NCBI GenBank assembly: GCA_007570785.1
Contig: ML664161.1
Coordinates: 17,919,856-17,983,855, forward strand
Origin: Antilocapra americana
Lineage: Eukaryota; Chordata; Mammalia; Artiodactyla; Antilocapridae
DNA: 64,000 nucleotides
Direction: 5' to 3'
Shown: one piece after another, positions 1-12,275 of the stretch
Position numbering within the stretch: position 1 is the first letter of the stretch
How the letters are laid out: each line of letters opens with the position of its first letter
Translations under genes and position numbers: made by a program
Notes under the pieces: model-generated
The model's input: only the letters and a program-made list of their open reading frames with translations
The model's database searches: none
Told to the model about the DNA's origin: nothing

Positions 1-1156
1 AAAAAAATGTTTTTGGTCCAAATGAACTGATATACAGAACATTTAAACTGATATTTTTGTTTGCTTGTGTATTTCCCTTAAAAAGACTAGTCTTTCCTGT
101 TGGTTAATCTCATTGTAACAAGAAATAGAGCACTGGTCCAGTGGTTAACACAACTACATTAAATTGACAGTATAACTGCATACTAGACATCCAAGACACA
201 GAGGTAAAGCCTGGTACTAGGGAGAAAATCAGAGGGACTCATTCAGGTAAGAGATATGCTTTGAACCTAATATGTGCAGATATGATACCAGATGCCCTGG
301 GTATGTCCTCTTCCTTGTTATGTGGCCAGCACCAAAAACTGCTAAACTCAACTCTGAGTCTTTACTGGGAAGCCACAAATTCAGGAATGCCTTTGTTAGG
401 TTTGAAGTTAATTATTAATAAGTGGATGACCAAAACATCTTATTCTCTTATGAATTTCCAAAACCTTAAACCCTATCATAAAAACAATGTTAAACCTTGT
501 AGAGGATGAAACTACCTTAAAACAAATCAGTATTTTTGAAAGTTTTGCTATTTATAATACCTATTTGGTCGTTTTGCAGTAGAAAGGTGATTTGCTCTTT
601 ACTTCCTAGAAAAATGACCAAAGTGGAAAGAAGTGATGATACATTTAGTGGAAAAAGTTAAATTGTGGATTTATCAGAAATTTGGGGAAATGAAGATAAG
701 GAGTCGGGGACTGTATCGGTTACCTATTCCAGTGATCAAAAACCTGATGCTGGTGCAGCAGCAATACCAAAGAAGCAGATAATTTCTGACCCAGCATTTG
801 CACGACGCAGCTTTGCTCACCTCACCCTAATTCAGGCCTAAGCACCATGTTTCCAGCCCAGCGGCCCCTCACAACATTTCTGTCCCTCTCCTTTGACAGA
901 TGGGGGTTGGGTTGGGTGAGGTCTCAGGAACCTGAGCTAGATGGGGACTTATTACCTGCAGATGCAATTGCCACAAGGGAAATATTAATAGCAGGGTCCT
1001 AAAAGAAAGGTAGGTAAGAGGCAGAATAAAGAGCCCATGCTGGGCAGAGGGCGGAGGGGGAATGGAACTCAGGTAGAAAGGCAGCCAAAGGACAAAGTTA
1101 GAGACAAAGATAAACGTTGCTGCTGAATGAGGATGTGGGGAGATGAAGTGTAAATC
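1..1156. other. AT-rich non-coding DNA, nothing recognised
   Basis: No repeat family, RNA gene or credible exon is seen. The 82-codon open frame at 261-509 has no recognisable domain and is of chance length for this composition. Confidence 0.6.
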
Positions 1157-1360
1157 AGTGTTAGTCGCTCAGTCACGTCTGACTCTTTACAACTTAATGG
1201 ACTGTAGCCCACCAGTCTCCGCTGTCCATGGAATTCTCCAGGCAAGAATACTGGAGTGGGTAGCCATTCCCTTCTCCGGGGGATCTTCCTGACCCAGGGA
1301 TCAAACCTGGGGCTCCTGCATTGCAGGCAGATTCTTTATCGCCTGAGCTACCAGGGAAGC
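1157..1360 (-). mobile_element. Bov-tA SINE
   Basis: Full-length Bov-tA type SINE (tRNA-Glu-derived head plus Bov-A 3' part) with its sense on the minus strand. The + strand shows the reversed tail (AGTGTTAGTCGCTCAGTC), the body around CAAGAATACTGGAGTGGG and the reversed head ending CTACCAGGGAAGC. The open frame over it translates the usual SINE pseudo-peptide and is not a gene. No convincing TSD was found. Confidence 0.93.
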
Positions 1361-2947
1361 TGGAACTTGTAATAGTTGCCGAGTCATCTGTGGACATCTG
1401 CATGGTCTTTTGTTATCCAGTTTCCTTAGCCTTTCATGAGAGCTCCCAGAGCTTTGAAAGTGATGGCCAGAGACAAACCATTTATCTGTTTTGGTATTTC
1501 TAATCATCTGACAACACACCCTGCTGAGTTAATGTACTTTCCCCATTATACCAACCTTACACTACTTTTATTTCAGTCAGTCTTGAGAGAAGGGAGCTCA
1601 AGGACACATGCTTTCCTTTCTGGAAGACTGATAATATGAGGACGCTCTCAACTGGGTTGAGCGCAGCCTCTTAGTAGTCCTACGGTGGGCCAGGCAACTG
1701 CATACCTGAGGCTCAAAAAGGCTGAATGAATTATCCAAGAAACTGGTAGAACTTGAATGAGCCCATCCCAAGAAAGCTGCTAGGAAAGTTTGAAAGCTTG
1801 AAGAGTCAACCAAGTTAGCAGCCTCTCAAACAACCAAGAAGCATTTCTCATATGCACTTTTTTCTACCACCATCATCACCACCAAATTGACAGGGGCACA
1901 TTTTCCTGAGGATAGTTTGTCTAATGAGCTAGTCAATCTGAAAACAAAAGCCCCTTCTGGGAGTTTCCATTGTGAGGAAGTTTTCTGCTCTTTGTGATGA
2001 AAACTGAGGAAGCTGATGCCCCAGAATCTAAATCTGCCTTGCTCAATTTCTGCATAATAGGTTAGAAGGTACAAATGAGAGAGAGAAGAAAAATGAATAT
2101 TTTTAATACTTGCATTTGTTTAATTTCTTAGGAGAGTGTATTAATAGACTATTCTTTTAGAAGAAGTAAATTAACTTTACACAATGTTTAAGGAATATTG
2201 TATATGTAAGATCAAATGAGGGGAAAGGATAGTTTTGCCAAAGGCAACTGTTATCAAGGTTCTAAAATTAATTGGATGCTTTAATTGAGGTAGATTACTA
2301 GCTAATGCTTGCTTGAATACAGTAATTCTCCTATTAAATTATCTTTGAATAATTACCTGAAATTTCTCAGCTGCAAGGACTGATGGCTATTTAATTGCAC
2401 AGTGATGTTGCTATATAATTACTTAACAAGGTGTCCTGTAATAGTTTAATTCCCTTTTTACTGAAAAAAGTGGATGATAAAGTAACTACAAATACCTCTT
2501 TCATAAAAAGTAAATTGCTGTAGATTTTTTCCTTCAGATTATTTGATATTTCAAGGTAAATGAAATTATTTCTAAATTTTTTATTTATAATTCAAGTATT
2601 GATGATTTTTAAAATAGACTAGAGCCTCTAACACATAATACATTAGATAACATTTCAAAGGGTTCGAATTATCATTTTTAATTTTTACTTATCATGAGTA
2701 TTTTATGTTATTAAATGCCCAGAAAGCCACTCTTTTCATTTTTATTGCATAGTTTATCTGAGGTTTTCACATTAGGTATATGATCATTAAATGAATAATT
2801 AAATATTATTTAAATGTGGCCATATGTCATGTGACAGTAGTATGACAGAAAATCAAATTAATTTCCTTAAATTATTTTGCAAACAATCTCCAAAGCACAT
2901 AGTTTCTACCAAGACATCAATTTATTAGCATTTAGAATATTGCTACT
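1361..2947. other. AT-rich non-coding DNA, possible weak MIR relic
   Basis: Mostly unrecognised. About 1690-1770 (CTGAGGCTCAAAAAGGCTGA) faintly resembles a reversed MIR core but is too diverged to call. From 2100 to 2900 the DNA is strongly AT-rich without a recognisable element. Confidence 0.45.
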
Positions 2948-3668
2948 GAAAGAGGAGAGTGAAAAAGTTGGCTTAAGGCTCAACATTAAGAAAACTAAGA
3001 TCATGGCCTCTGGTCCCATCACTTCATGGGAAATAGATGGGGAAACAGTGGAAACAGTGTCAGACTTTATTTTTTGGGGCTCCAAAATCACTGTAGATGG
3101 TGACTGCAGCCATGAAATCAAAAGACTCTTACTCTTTGGAAGAAAAGTTATGACCAACCTGGATAGCATATTGAAAAGCAGAGACATTACTTTGCCAACA
3201 AAGGTCCGTCTAGTCAAGGCTATGGTTTTTCCAGTAGTCATGTATGGATGTGAGAGTTAGACAGTGAAAAAGGCTGAGTGCCGAAGAATTGATGCTTTTG
3301 AACTGTGGTGTTGAAGAAGACTCTTGAGAGTCCCTTGGACTGCAAGGAGATCCAGCCAGTCCATCCTAAAGGAGATCAGTCCTGGATGTTCATTGGAAGG
3401 ACTGATGTTGAAGCTGAAACTCCAATACTTTGGCCACCTCATGCGAAGAATTGACTCATTGGAAAAGACCCTGATGCTGGGAAGGATTGGGGGCAAGAGG
3501 AGAAGGGGACAACAGAGGATGAGATGTCTGGATGGCATCACCGACTCGATGGACATGGGTTTGGGTACACTCCGGGAGTTGGTGATGATGGGCAGGGAGG
3601 CCTGGTGTGCTGCAGTTCATGGGGTCGCAAAGAGTCGGACACAACTGAGCGACTGAACTCAACTGAAC
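2948..3668 (+). mobile_element. BovB LINE, 5'-truncated 3' end
   Basis: The 3' quarter of a BovB (RTE clade) LINE, sense on +. It starts in the region after the reverse transcriptase catalytic core (AAAGAGGAGAGTGAAAAAG) and runs to the typical end GACTGAACTCAACTGAAC. The reading frame is broken: a TGG-to-TAG change stops it near 3258, and a frame change is needed to continue at 3324-3656. No convincing TSD; the left edge is set by similarity to the other copies in the window. Confidence 0.93.
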
Positions 3669-5025
3669 AAACATTACTGGAGTATCAATAAATATCATTG
3701 TATCAGGTTAACCTAATTGACCTCTATAACAGTCTTGACACTAAAGTCAAAAAGCAAAAGACACAATATGTTTTGACAACTTTTCTTTCTTATATAATTT
3801 GGTGATATAGAAACTAGTAAAATTTTAAGAAGGTACTGCTGGTTGGGATGTTGACTGAAAAAGCAAATTAATATTATTATATTTCCAGTATTGCACATTA
3901 AATATATTTCCAAGATTTGTCCTAATGATTTAACATTGTATAAATGACCTTGCTCCTAGAATAACATGTTTGTTAAGCTTGAAAAACTAGAGTTGAACAC
4001 TGTTTAAATAAATTAGGAGGATGGGTCACAATAATAAGATGAGGTTTGACAGATTCAAGGCAATTTCATTCCCATACAAAAGATAGACAAGAATGGTCTT
4101 TTCCATATGGCAGAGATAGTAATGAGTCACTGTGGAAAATAACTAAATATGAGACTTTCTGTTAGACCTTTCTTTAAGCAAATCTAATACTGACATATAT
4201 AGATGAGAATACAGAATATAGGTCTAACCATCTTAAACACTGGTTTATAAAGAACTGGTGATACCAAAGTTAATTTCCAATTTTTTTTTAAATCAAAGTT
4301 CATAGATATAATATGTGCATCACATATATTATTAAATCCTTCAGTATCTGCAAGGTATTTGTCCTGGATCCATTATGAACAGTTTAATTCTACTTGTGAT
4401 AAAATTTTTAAATCAGGTGAAAATATGGCACAGAATATCATTTGTGATTATTAGCTGGGAATATAAACAATGTAGATGAAATCATGCTCATATATTATAG
4501 CTATAGCTGGATCCGCTGCCTGAGAAGTACAGCACACAGGGAAATGTATACTGTGATTTGTGCAAGGATGCATAATCTAACAACCTGGCCCCATGGAAAT
4601 AGGTATAATGAATTCTGATTTGCAGCTAGGGAAAACTATAGCAGCCACTGTATCTTTGAGATCTTAAAGATTAAAATGGAGTTTTAAAATTATGTTAAAT
4701 GAGAAAGCAGAGCCAAGGTGTTGGGTCATTCCAATCTTTTGGCCCCTAACAGTATTTAAAACCAAAGTCAAACAGAAACCATTTGCTCTAGTCTGTGACG
4801 AAGGAGGAATGAGGTGATGCAGAGTCAAGAGGGAATTTGGTATGATGGGAATGGTAGAGCTGGAAGTGAGGAAGATGCAGAACATGAAACAATATTCTTA
4901 GTGATTCCGAAAAGGTTGTGTGTCCCAAGATGAATTTCTTTGGTTGCTTATGAACACTGCAATTGTGATCACTCTTTTATGGCCCATAACTCTCTCATAT
5001 TCTTCTAGTATCATGGTTATTGTTT
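3669..5025. other. AT-rich non-coding DNA, nothing recognised
   Basis: No repeat or coding signal recognised on either strand. The short open frames at 3713-3913 and 4664-4885 (-) look like chance frames. Confidence 0.6.
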
Positions 5026-5105
5026 ACTCACTCAGTTGTCTCTGACTCTTTGCAACCTCACAAAAGGCAGCACGCCAGAATTCCCTATCCTTCATCATCT
5101 CTGTC
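5026..5105 (-). mobile_element. Short diverged BovB 3'-end fragment
   Basis: On the + strand the segment reads TCACTCAGTTGTCTCTGACT, followed by CTTTGCAACC and GCAGCACGCCAG. This is a diverged version of the reversed BovB 3' end. About 80 bp remain. Confidence 0.7.
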
Positions 5106-6335
5106 CTTCACTAGTATTGTGGAGAGGATGCCAAAAAGCAGCAGGAGTCTGTCTCAGACCTGTGACTAAAAGAAAAATTGGTAAAGTACTGTTTTTGAAA
5201 AACTTCTGCACAATGCAGACACCCAGCCAAGCCTGTGATGAGCATGTATGTATGGCACTCCTTCCCAAGAACCTGTCCCACTGGTGTGTGGGGACAAGGC
5301 AACCACGGCACAAGACAGTGGGCCCTTTTGCCTGTGTGTACTCTGGTAGTTAATTTTTCTCTTTAATAATAATACTATGGCAAGCATAACAAATAGCCTC
5401 AGCAGTTTCCTATAGATGCTACAGTTTCTTATTTCTGCAAGTAGCAATTGTGGATAAGTCTTTCTTTTCATTTAGGAAATATGTTCTTCACCAGAAAACT
5501 CAGTACCATTATCTTTTTTAAAAGGTCTTAATTTTGTTTATTTAAAATTGGAGCTCTATTCTAATCACATGACTTAATCAGTGGGAGTGGTAATCTCATA
5601 CCACTGTTGTGTTTGACTTCAGAGTCAACTGTGTTTGCTTTCAAAAATAGAAGTGGTCCTTGAATAAAATGAATAGTCTGATTTATTAAGAATGGACTTC
5701 ATTTTCTTGTATGGCTTTTCCTCAAATGGAACTATGTATCTCAGAAGTAATTATACAGGAAATCGTCCCTCAACTCACACATCCGCTCACCCCTAAAATA
5801 AAATGAAACTTCTTCATGTGGTTCCAAAAGGAAGGAGACATCATCTCTGTTCCTTGTCTCAGTAATGCATCTTCTGCCAAAAGACAAATGTCAAATTAAA
5901 TAGACAAGACAAAACAGAACTGTCTTCATCAGGAGCAAGCTGCTTTGTTTTGCAGGGTGTAGATGTGTTTATAGTTGTGTCACTCACTGTTCAGTGATTG
6001 AGATCAATTCTTCATTGGGATTCATGTTTTCACCATAAATGGAAGACCACAATTAGGTCGAACTTTGATCAATCTTTCTGCCAACAAATCTAAAATCAAA
6101 TTTTAAGCCTGACCAGAGCTCATGTTCTTCCTTTATTCCAGTACAAAAGCTTGGAACCACAGCATCACTGAAGCATCCTTGAAATCATTTGTGTTTCACT
6201 GGTGATGTGAGATACGGCAGTTCTTTCATTCCACAAACTAGATGGCTTTTTTCTACTGTCATTGAAGGAGAATTACTTAAGCTTTTATGGCCTTGTCCTC
6301 TCACCGGCAGACCTATGATTTCAGACTATGATGAG
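5106..6335. other. Non-coding DNA, nothing firmly recognised
   Basis: 5106-5350 is less AT-rich than its surroundings and carries overlapping short open frames on both strands with no recognisable domain. The rest is AT-rich and unrecognised. Confidence 0.5.
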
Positions 6336-6500
6336 TATTTCCCAAACTTTATCATGCATCATAATCATCTGGAGCTTGATAAAAATGCATTTTTCTAGGC
6401 CCTCCACCAGAGATTCTGGTTTAATAGGACTGGGGTGGGCTTCTGGCATCTGCATTTTTAACCCGGTCCCCAAGTGACTCTTCAAACTTTGAACATGCAC
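6336..6500 (+). mobile_element. hAT-Charlie MITE relic (MER5A-like)
   Basis: Recognised from the ordered landmarks CAAACTTTATCATGCATCA, ATCATCTGGAGCTTG, AGAGATTCTGGTTTAATAGG and CTGGGGTGGG, then TGCATTTTTAA and CCCCAAGTGA. These match the MER5A group of non-autonomous hAT elements. Ancient and diverged; exact subfamily uncertain. Confidence 0.7.
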
Positions 6501-6639
6501 TTAGATATCTCTGTGGTCCTTTCAAGATTCTAACAACTGCCATCAATTTGTGAAATCCTAGAGCTGGCAGGTCTTCTAAAAATCAAGTGCAATTATGTAT
6601 AAACTGGTTGCATAATACAGATGACGAACTGTGTCAGGT

Positions 6640-6845
6640 AACAATAATTAAACAACTAACGTTTGTTGAGTATTTCTTAAATTTAGGCAAATTTTATTTT
6701 AAGAACTTTGTATTAGCTCATTGATCCTCAAACAGTATTAGGAGGAAAGTAATATTACTGTTATCTGATTCAAAGGTGTGGGATCTGAGGCCCAGAGAGG
6801 TTGAGTTGTTTACTCAAGATTGGACAGGACTTGGGGGATGGGTAG
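6640..6845 (-). mobile_element. MIR SINE relic
   Basis: Reversed MIR landmarks in order: GTTTGTTGAGTATTTCTTA, TTAGCTCATTGATCCTCA, AGGAGGAAAGTAATATT and GAGGCCCAGAGAGGTTGAG. Ancient mammalian tRNA-derived SINE, sense on the minus strand. Confidence 0.75.
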
Positions 6846-7139
6846 GCACCAGCCTGTGTTGAAAAGAACATTCCGGGGGGGGTAGAGCAGAAGGAGCAGA
6901 AGCCCAGATCTATGAAGTTTATGAATTATTCAACAACGGCAAGTGCTACTATGCCTGGGGCTCAAGTGGCTTTGGGAAGAATGTGAGAAGGGAGGAGGTA
7001 GGCGGGAAAAGAGGGTGGGGAGAGAAATTAGACCTACCTAAAACTGAAAAAGTAGCTCAGGATCTAGTTTATGGAGGGACTTAGGTGGTATGAAACTTGG
7101 TCTCTCTTACCTTTTTACTTTCTGTTATAGAGTTAAACT
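6846..7139. other. Non-coding DNA, G-rich patch
   Basis: Unrecognised sequence, richer in G than its neighbours. It includes an eight-G run near 6876 and GGGAGGAGG-type motifs near 6990-7020. No gene seen. Confidence 0.5.
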
Positions 7140-7730
7140 GGCAAAAGAAAGGTCATAATGTCCTTGTCCTTTATAATCCAAATAATTTCATTCCTAGACC
7201 TTTAAATTCATAAACAGAAATGTATGTTAGAAGTTATACACAAGACTATTTTTATCACAGTTGTTTATAAATAACTTTTAAATTTTAACTAAAATTTTGG
7301 CAGCAATGTAAATATTTGACAATTGGAGATTCCTGCAATCAATCTTTGTATATACACTTGATGGAACTTCATGTAGCCATTCAAATAATTTCAGCAAATA
7401 TTTAAGGTCAAAAAATTGTTCATAATATAATATTGCTCTTAAAAGCAAATTTATGAAACAAGTACATAGAATGGTATAATTTCAATTTTATGAAAATTAT
7501 GTAAAGACCTAGAGTTATATACTATTATGATGTATGCTTAATACGTATGTATTAAAAATACTGAAACATTGACAGGTTCTCACATCAAACAGTGATTGTA
7601 CATGGTTTTCATATTTTTAATATTTTTCCATGTTTTATAGATTTTTCTCTATGAATCAATTCAATGCTTTATTTTGTAAGCTAACTGTAATAAAACATAT
7701 CATTTAGAAATATTATCAATATGAATTGAA
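7140..7730 (+). mobile_element. Ancient L1 (L1M) 3' end
   Basis: AT-rich sequence with old mammalian L1 3'UTR features. A degenerate stretch near 7310-7430 (GCAGCAATGTAAATATTTGA; TGTAGCCATTCAAATAAT) is followed near 7600-7650 by TTTTTCCATGTTTTATAGA, as in L1M ends. Strongly diverged; subfamily not assignable by eye. Confidence 0.5.
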
Positions 7731-8414
7731 GGAAAAAAATTTTTCTAATAACCAAAGCATTTAATCAGGAAACTCTAATTCTATGTATTCCAGTTAAATT
7801 TGTTTCCAAACACAAATCTCCAGCATCATCCCAAAGTTTTGTTTGTGGCTTTTGTATCTACTTTTTCTGTGCACTCACCTGCACAGAAGTTTAGAAGCCT
7901 TGCAGGTTAGCAGTGTTTGCTGACTACTCTGCAAATTCACAGCGAGGCATAACGCCATAACATGACAGTGTCCATGCCATGGCTCAGGGATCCTCTGTGT
8001 GGAGGGAAGAGATGGCGGGGGAACTACATTATTTCTTCTTTCTCTTCTGGCCAAGCGATGTAGAAAGTGACTGTGGCAGTGGTAGCTGGCTATTTCCAAA
8101 ACTTCCCAAAGCTTCCTAAGGCTAACCACAATCAATACTCACTGAAAAAAGGGATTAAAAATTGTTTACAATCTTCCCCTTAAAGTCCAAGAGGCTTTGC
8201 TGAAGAGTGACTAGTGCATGAAGTCTAGCTAGCACATGAAATTTTTGAGGCATATGGCAGTTGTTTGGACAAAAGAGTAATGGTTTTACTTACAGACAAT
8301 AGAGTCTTTGGAGTTGGAAAGCCTAATGTTTTTTATTCCATGGACAACATTCTAGGTGTGCTCGCTACAGCTGCCCCCCCTGGTGTTAGCCAGCTATAGG
8401 GAAATAATAATAAA
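7731..8414. other. Non-coding DNA, nothing recognised
   Basis: The 86-codon frame at 7875-8135 (-) has no recognisable domain and no supporting splice or promoter context. Confidence 0.55.
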
Positions 8415-8560
8415 TATAGTGCTCTCTATGTGCTCTATGTGTTAACTTGTCATATAATATTCACAATCACCCTATGATATAGGGGACATTGTTATCCCCT
8501 TTTTACAAGTGAAAAAACTGAGACACAGATTTTAAAACTTGTCCAAGGTGATATTAGCAC
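8415..8560 (-). mobile_element. MIR SINE relic
   Basis: Reversed MIR: GTGTTAACTTGTCATATAA, CACAATCACCCTATGATATA, GTTATCCCCTTTTTACAAG and AACTGAGACACAG, then a TTGTCCAAGGT box. Confidence 0.8.
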
Positions 8561-8610
8561 CATATCTTGGGGATTTGTACATGCCATTTACCAGTGCCTC
8601 AGGATGACAA

Positions 8611-9057
8611 GTTCAGTTCAGTCACTCAGTTGTATCTGACTCTTTGCGACCCCCAAGAACTGCAGCATGTCAGGCCTCCTTGTCCATCACCCACTCCCGG
8701 AGTCCACCCATATCATTGAGTCAGTGATACCACCCAACCATCTCATCCTCTGTTGTCCCCTTCTCCTCCTGCCCTCAATCTTTCCCAGCATCAGGGTCTT
8801 TTCAAATGAGTCTTTGCATCAGGTGGCCAAAGCATTGAGTTTCAGCTTCAACATCAGTCCTTCCAATGAACACCCAGGACTGATCTCCTTTACGATGGAC
8901 TGGTTGGATCTCCTTGCAGTCCAAGGGACTCTCAAGAGTCTTCTCCAACACGACAGTACAAAAACATCAATTCTGCAGTGCTCAGCTTTCTTCACAGTCC
9001 AACTTTCACATCCATACATGACCACTGGAAAAACCATAGCCTTGACTAGTCAGACCT
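8611..9057 (-). mobile_element. BovB LINE 3' end with TSD
   Basis: About 450 bp of the BovB 3' end, sense on minus (its 3' terminus lies at 8611). It is flanked by the direct repeat GGATGACAA at 8602-8610 and 9058-9066, which I read as its 9-bp target-site duplication. It is a 5'-truncated insertion. It faces the longer BovB at 9091-12144, from which it is separated by only about 20 bp of original DNA plus TSD sequence. Confidence 0.93.
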
Positions 9058-9066
9058 GGATGACAA

Positions 9067-9090
9067 AACGCTATGCTATAAGCACTTTAT
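9067..9090 (-). mobile_element. Left scrap of a MIR split by BovB
   Basis: CGCTATGCTATAAGCACTTT resembles the reversed MIR segment before the CTTTACATG box. The rest continues at 12158 beyond the BovB insertion. 9078-9090 also serves as the left TSD of that BovB. Confidence 0.55.
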
Positions 9091-12000
9091 GTGGTCCACT
9101 GGAGAAGGGAATGGCAAACCACTTCAGTATTCTTGCCTTGAAAACTCCATGAACAGTATGAAAAGGCAAAATATAGGACACTGAAAGATGAACTCCCCAG
9201 GTTGGCAGGTACCCAATAGGCTACTGGAGATCAGTGGAGATATAACTCTAGAAAGAATAAAGATACAGAGCCAAAGCAACAACAACACCCAGTTGTAGAT
9301 GTGAATGACTGGTGATAGAAGCAAAGTCCAATGCTGTAAAGAGCAATATTGCATAGGAACCTGGAATGTTAGGTCAATGAAACAAGGTAAATTGGAAGTG
9401 GTCAAACAGGAGATGGCAAGAGTGAACATTGACATTTTAGGAATCAGCGAACTAAAATGGACTAAATTTAACTCAGATGACCATTATATCTACTACTATG
9501 GGCAAGAATCCCTTCGAAGAAATGGAGTAGCCATCATAGTCAACAGAAGAGTACAAAATGCAGTACTTGGATGTAGTCTCAAAAACAACAGAATGATCTC
9601 TGTTTGTTTCCAAGACAAACCATTCAGTATCAGAGCAATCCAACTCTATGCCCCAGCCACTAATGCTGAAGAACCTGAAGTTGAATGGTTCTATGGAGAC
9701 CTACAAGACCTTCTAGAACTAACATCCAAAAAAGATGTCTTTTTCATTATAGTGGACTAGAATGCAAAAGTAGGAAGTCAAGAAATACCTGGTGTAACAG
9801 CAAATTTGGCCTTGGAGTACAGAATGAAACAGAGCAAAGGCTAATAGAGTTTTGCCAAGAGAACTCACTGGTCACAGCAAACACCCTCTTTGAACAACAT
9901 AAGAGAAGACTCTACACATGGCCATCACCAGATGGTCAATACTAAAATCAGATTGATTATATTATTTGAAGCCAAAGATGGAGAACCTCTATACAGTCAG
10001 CAAAAACAAGACCAGGAGCTGATTGTGGCTCAGATATGAACTCCTTATTGCCAAATTCAAAGTTAAATTGAAGAAAGTAGGGAAGACCACTAGACCATTC
10101 AGGTATGACCTAAGTCAAACCCTGTATCATTATATAGTGGAAGTGAGAAATAGATTCAAGGGACTAGAGAGAGTGCCTGAAGAACTATGGACAGAGGTTC
10201 ATGACATTATACAGGAGACAGGGAGCAAGACCATCCCCAAGAAAAAGAAATGCAAAAAACCAAAATGGCTGCCTGAGGAAGCCTTCCAAATAGCTGTGAA
10301 AAGAAGAAAAGTGAAAAACAAAGGAGAAAAGGAAAGATATACCCATTTGAATGCAGAGTTCCAAGGAACAGCAAAGAGAGATAAGAAAGCCTTCCTTGGT
10401 GATCAATGCATAGAAACAGAGGAAAACAATAGAATGAGAAAGACGAGAGATCTCTTCAAGAAAATTAGAGATACCCAGGGAACATTTCATGAAATGATGG
10501 ACTCGATAAAGGACAGAAGTTGTATGGATCTAACAGAAGCAGAAGATACTAAGAAGAGTGGTAGGAATACACAGAAGAATTATACAATAAAGATCTTCAT
10601 GACTCAGATAATCACAATGGTGTGATCACCCACCTAGAGCCAGACATTCTGGAATGCGAAGTCAAGTGGGCCTTAGGAAGCATTCCTATGAACAAAGCTA
10701 GTGGAGGTGATGAAATTCCAGTTGAGCTATTCCAAATCCTGAAAGTGTCGCACTCAATATGCCAGCAAATTTGGAAAACTCAGCAGAGGCCACAGGACTG
10801 GAAAATGTCAATTTTCATTCCAATCCCAAAGAAAGGCAATGCTAAAGAATGTTCAAACTACTGCACAGTTGCACTAATCTCACACACTAGCAAAGTAATG
10901 CTCAAAATTCTCCAAGCCAAGATTTAACAGTACATGAACTGGGAACTTCCAGATGTTCCAACTGGATTTCAGAAAGGCAAAGGAACCAGAGATCAAATTG
11001 CCAACATCCACTGGATCATCAAAAAGGCAAGAGTTCCTTAAAAACTTCTATCTCTGCTTTATTGACTATGCCAAAGCCTTTGACTGTGTAGATCACAACA
11101 AACTGTGGAAAATTCTTCAAGAGATGGCAATAACAGACCACCTGACCTGTCTCTGGAGAAATTTGTATGAAGGTCAGGAAGCAACAGTTAGAAATGGACA
11201 GGGAACAACAGACTGGTTCCAAATAGGGAAAGGAGTACATCAAGGATGTTTATTGTCACCCTTCTTATTTAACTTATATGTAGAGTACATCATGAGAAAT
11301 GCTGGGCCGGCTGAAGCACAAGCTGGAATCAAGATTGCCAGGAGACATATCAATAACCTCAGATGTACAGATGACACCACGTTATGGCAGAAAGTGAAGA
11401 ACTAAAGAGCCTCTTGATGAAAGTGAAAGAGGAGAGTGAAAAAGTTGGCTTAAAACTCAACATTGAGAAAACTAAGATCATGGCATCTAGTCCCTTCATT
11501 TCTTGGCAAACAGATGGGGAAACAGTGGAAACAGTGACAGACTTTATTTTTGGGGGGTTCCCAAATCACTGCAGATGGTGACTGCAGCCATGAAATTAAA
11601 AGACGCTTACTCTTTGGAAGAAAAGGTATGACAAACCTAGACAGCATATTAAAAACAGAGACATTACTTTGCCAAAAATCGTCCATCTAGTCAAGGCTAT
11701 GATTTTTCCAGTAGTTATGTATGGATGTGAGAGTTGGACTATAAAGGAAGCTGGGTGCTGAAGAATTGACACTTTTGAACTGTGGTGTTGGAGAAGATTC
11801 TTGAGAGCCCCTTGGAGAGCAAGGAGATCCAACCAGTCCATCCTAAAGGAATTCAGTCCTGAATGTACATTGAAAGGACTGATGCTGAAGCTGAAACTCC
11901 AATACTCTGGCCACCTGATGTGAAGAACTGACTTATTTGATAATATCCTGATGCTGGAAAAGATTGAAGGTGGGAGGAGAAGGGGACAACAGAGAATGAG

Positions 12001-12144
12001 ATGGTTGGATGGCATCATCAACTCAATGGACATGAGTTTGGGTAAACTCCGGGAGTTGGTGATGGACAGGGAGGCCTCTCGTGCTGCAGTCCATGGGATC
12101 GCAAAGAGTCGGACACAACTGAGTGACTGAACTGAACTGAATTG
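9091..12144 (+). mobile_element. BovB LINE, nearly complete, inactive
   Basis: A 3.05-kb BovB copy. It starts at GTGGTCCACTGGAGAAGG, the distal part of the 5'UTR, and ends in the repeated AACTG tail at 12144. It is flanked by the imperfect direct repeat ATAAGCACTTTAT (9078-9090) and ATAAGTACTTTAT (12145-12157), 12 of 13 bases matching, taken as the TSD. It lacks the roughly 0.7 kb of upstream 5'UTR kept by the copy at 26405-29091. The open frame is broken in several places, so it cannot encode a working protein. It inserted into a MIR. Confidence 0.95.
9305..11960 (+). pseudogene. BovB endonuclease-reverse transcriptase ORF, decayed
   Basis: RTE-type elements encode one protein with an N-terminal apurinic-like endonuclease and a reverse transcriptase that together nick target DNA and copy the element RNA. 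The piece at 9305-9760 (151 aa) keeps the endonuclease start GTWNVR (Asn21) and ISELKW (Glu49). It ends in a TGG-to-TAG stop inside the conserved GDWN catalytic motif. Frames continue at 9685-9945, 10023-10625 and 10622-10927. The piece at 10953-11405 carries RT motif A (FIDYAKAFD, Asp38 and Asp44), motif B (GVHQGCLLSPFLFN), and a motif C altered from the usual YADD to CTDD. Frameshifts and stops separate the pieces. No sign of host use. Confidence 0.92.
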
Positions 12145-12157
12145 ATAAGTACTTTAT

Positions 12158-12275
12158 AGATTTTTAACTTAAAGCCTTGTAACAATCCCAAGAAATATCA
12201 CTATGTCCATTTTTCAGATGAGGAGACCAAAGCTCATTTCGAGAGACCATAAAACAACTAAAGGGAGAACTGCCA
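12158..12275 (-). mobile_element. MIR SINE relic, right part
   Basis: Reversed MIR continuing across the BovB insertion: TTAACTTAAAGCCTTGTAAC, ATTTTTCAGATGAGGAGACC and AAAGCTCATTTCGAGAG. Together with 9067-9090 it forms one interrupted element. Confidence 0.7.

Noticed and set aside
9305..11581. A chain of long plus-strand ORFs as a possible host gene
   Set aside because: They are consecutive broken parts of one BovB endonuclease-RT frame flanked by a TSD.
8602..12157. Twin priming as explanation of the BovB pair here
   Set aside because: The reversed piece is the element 3' end, not a 5' arm, and each copy has its own TSD, so two insertions fit better.
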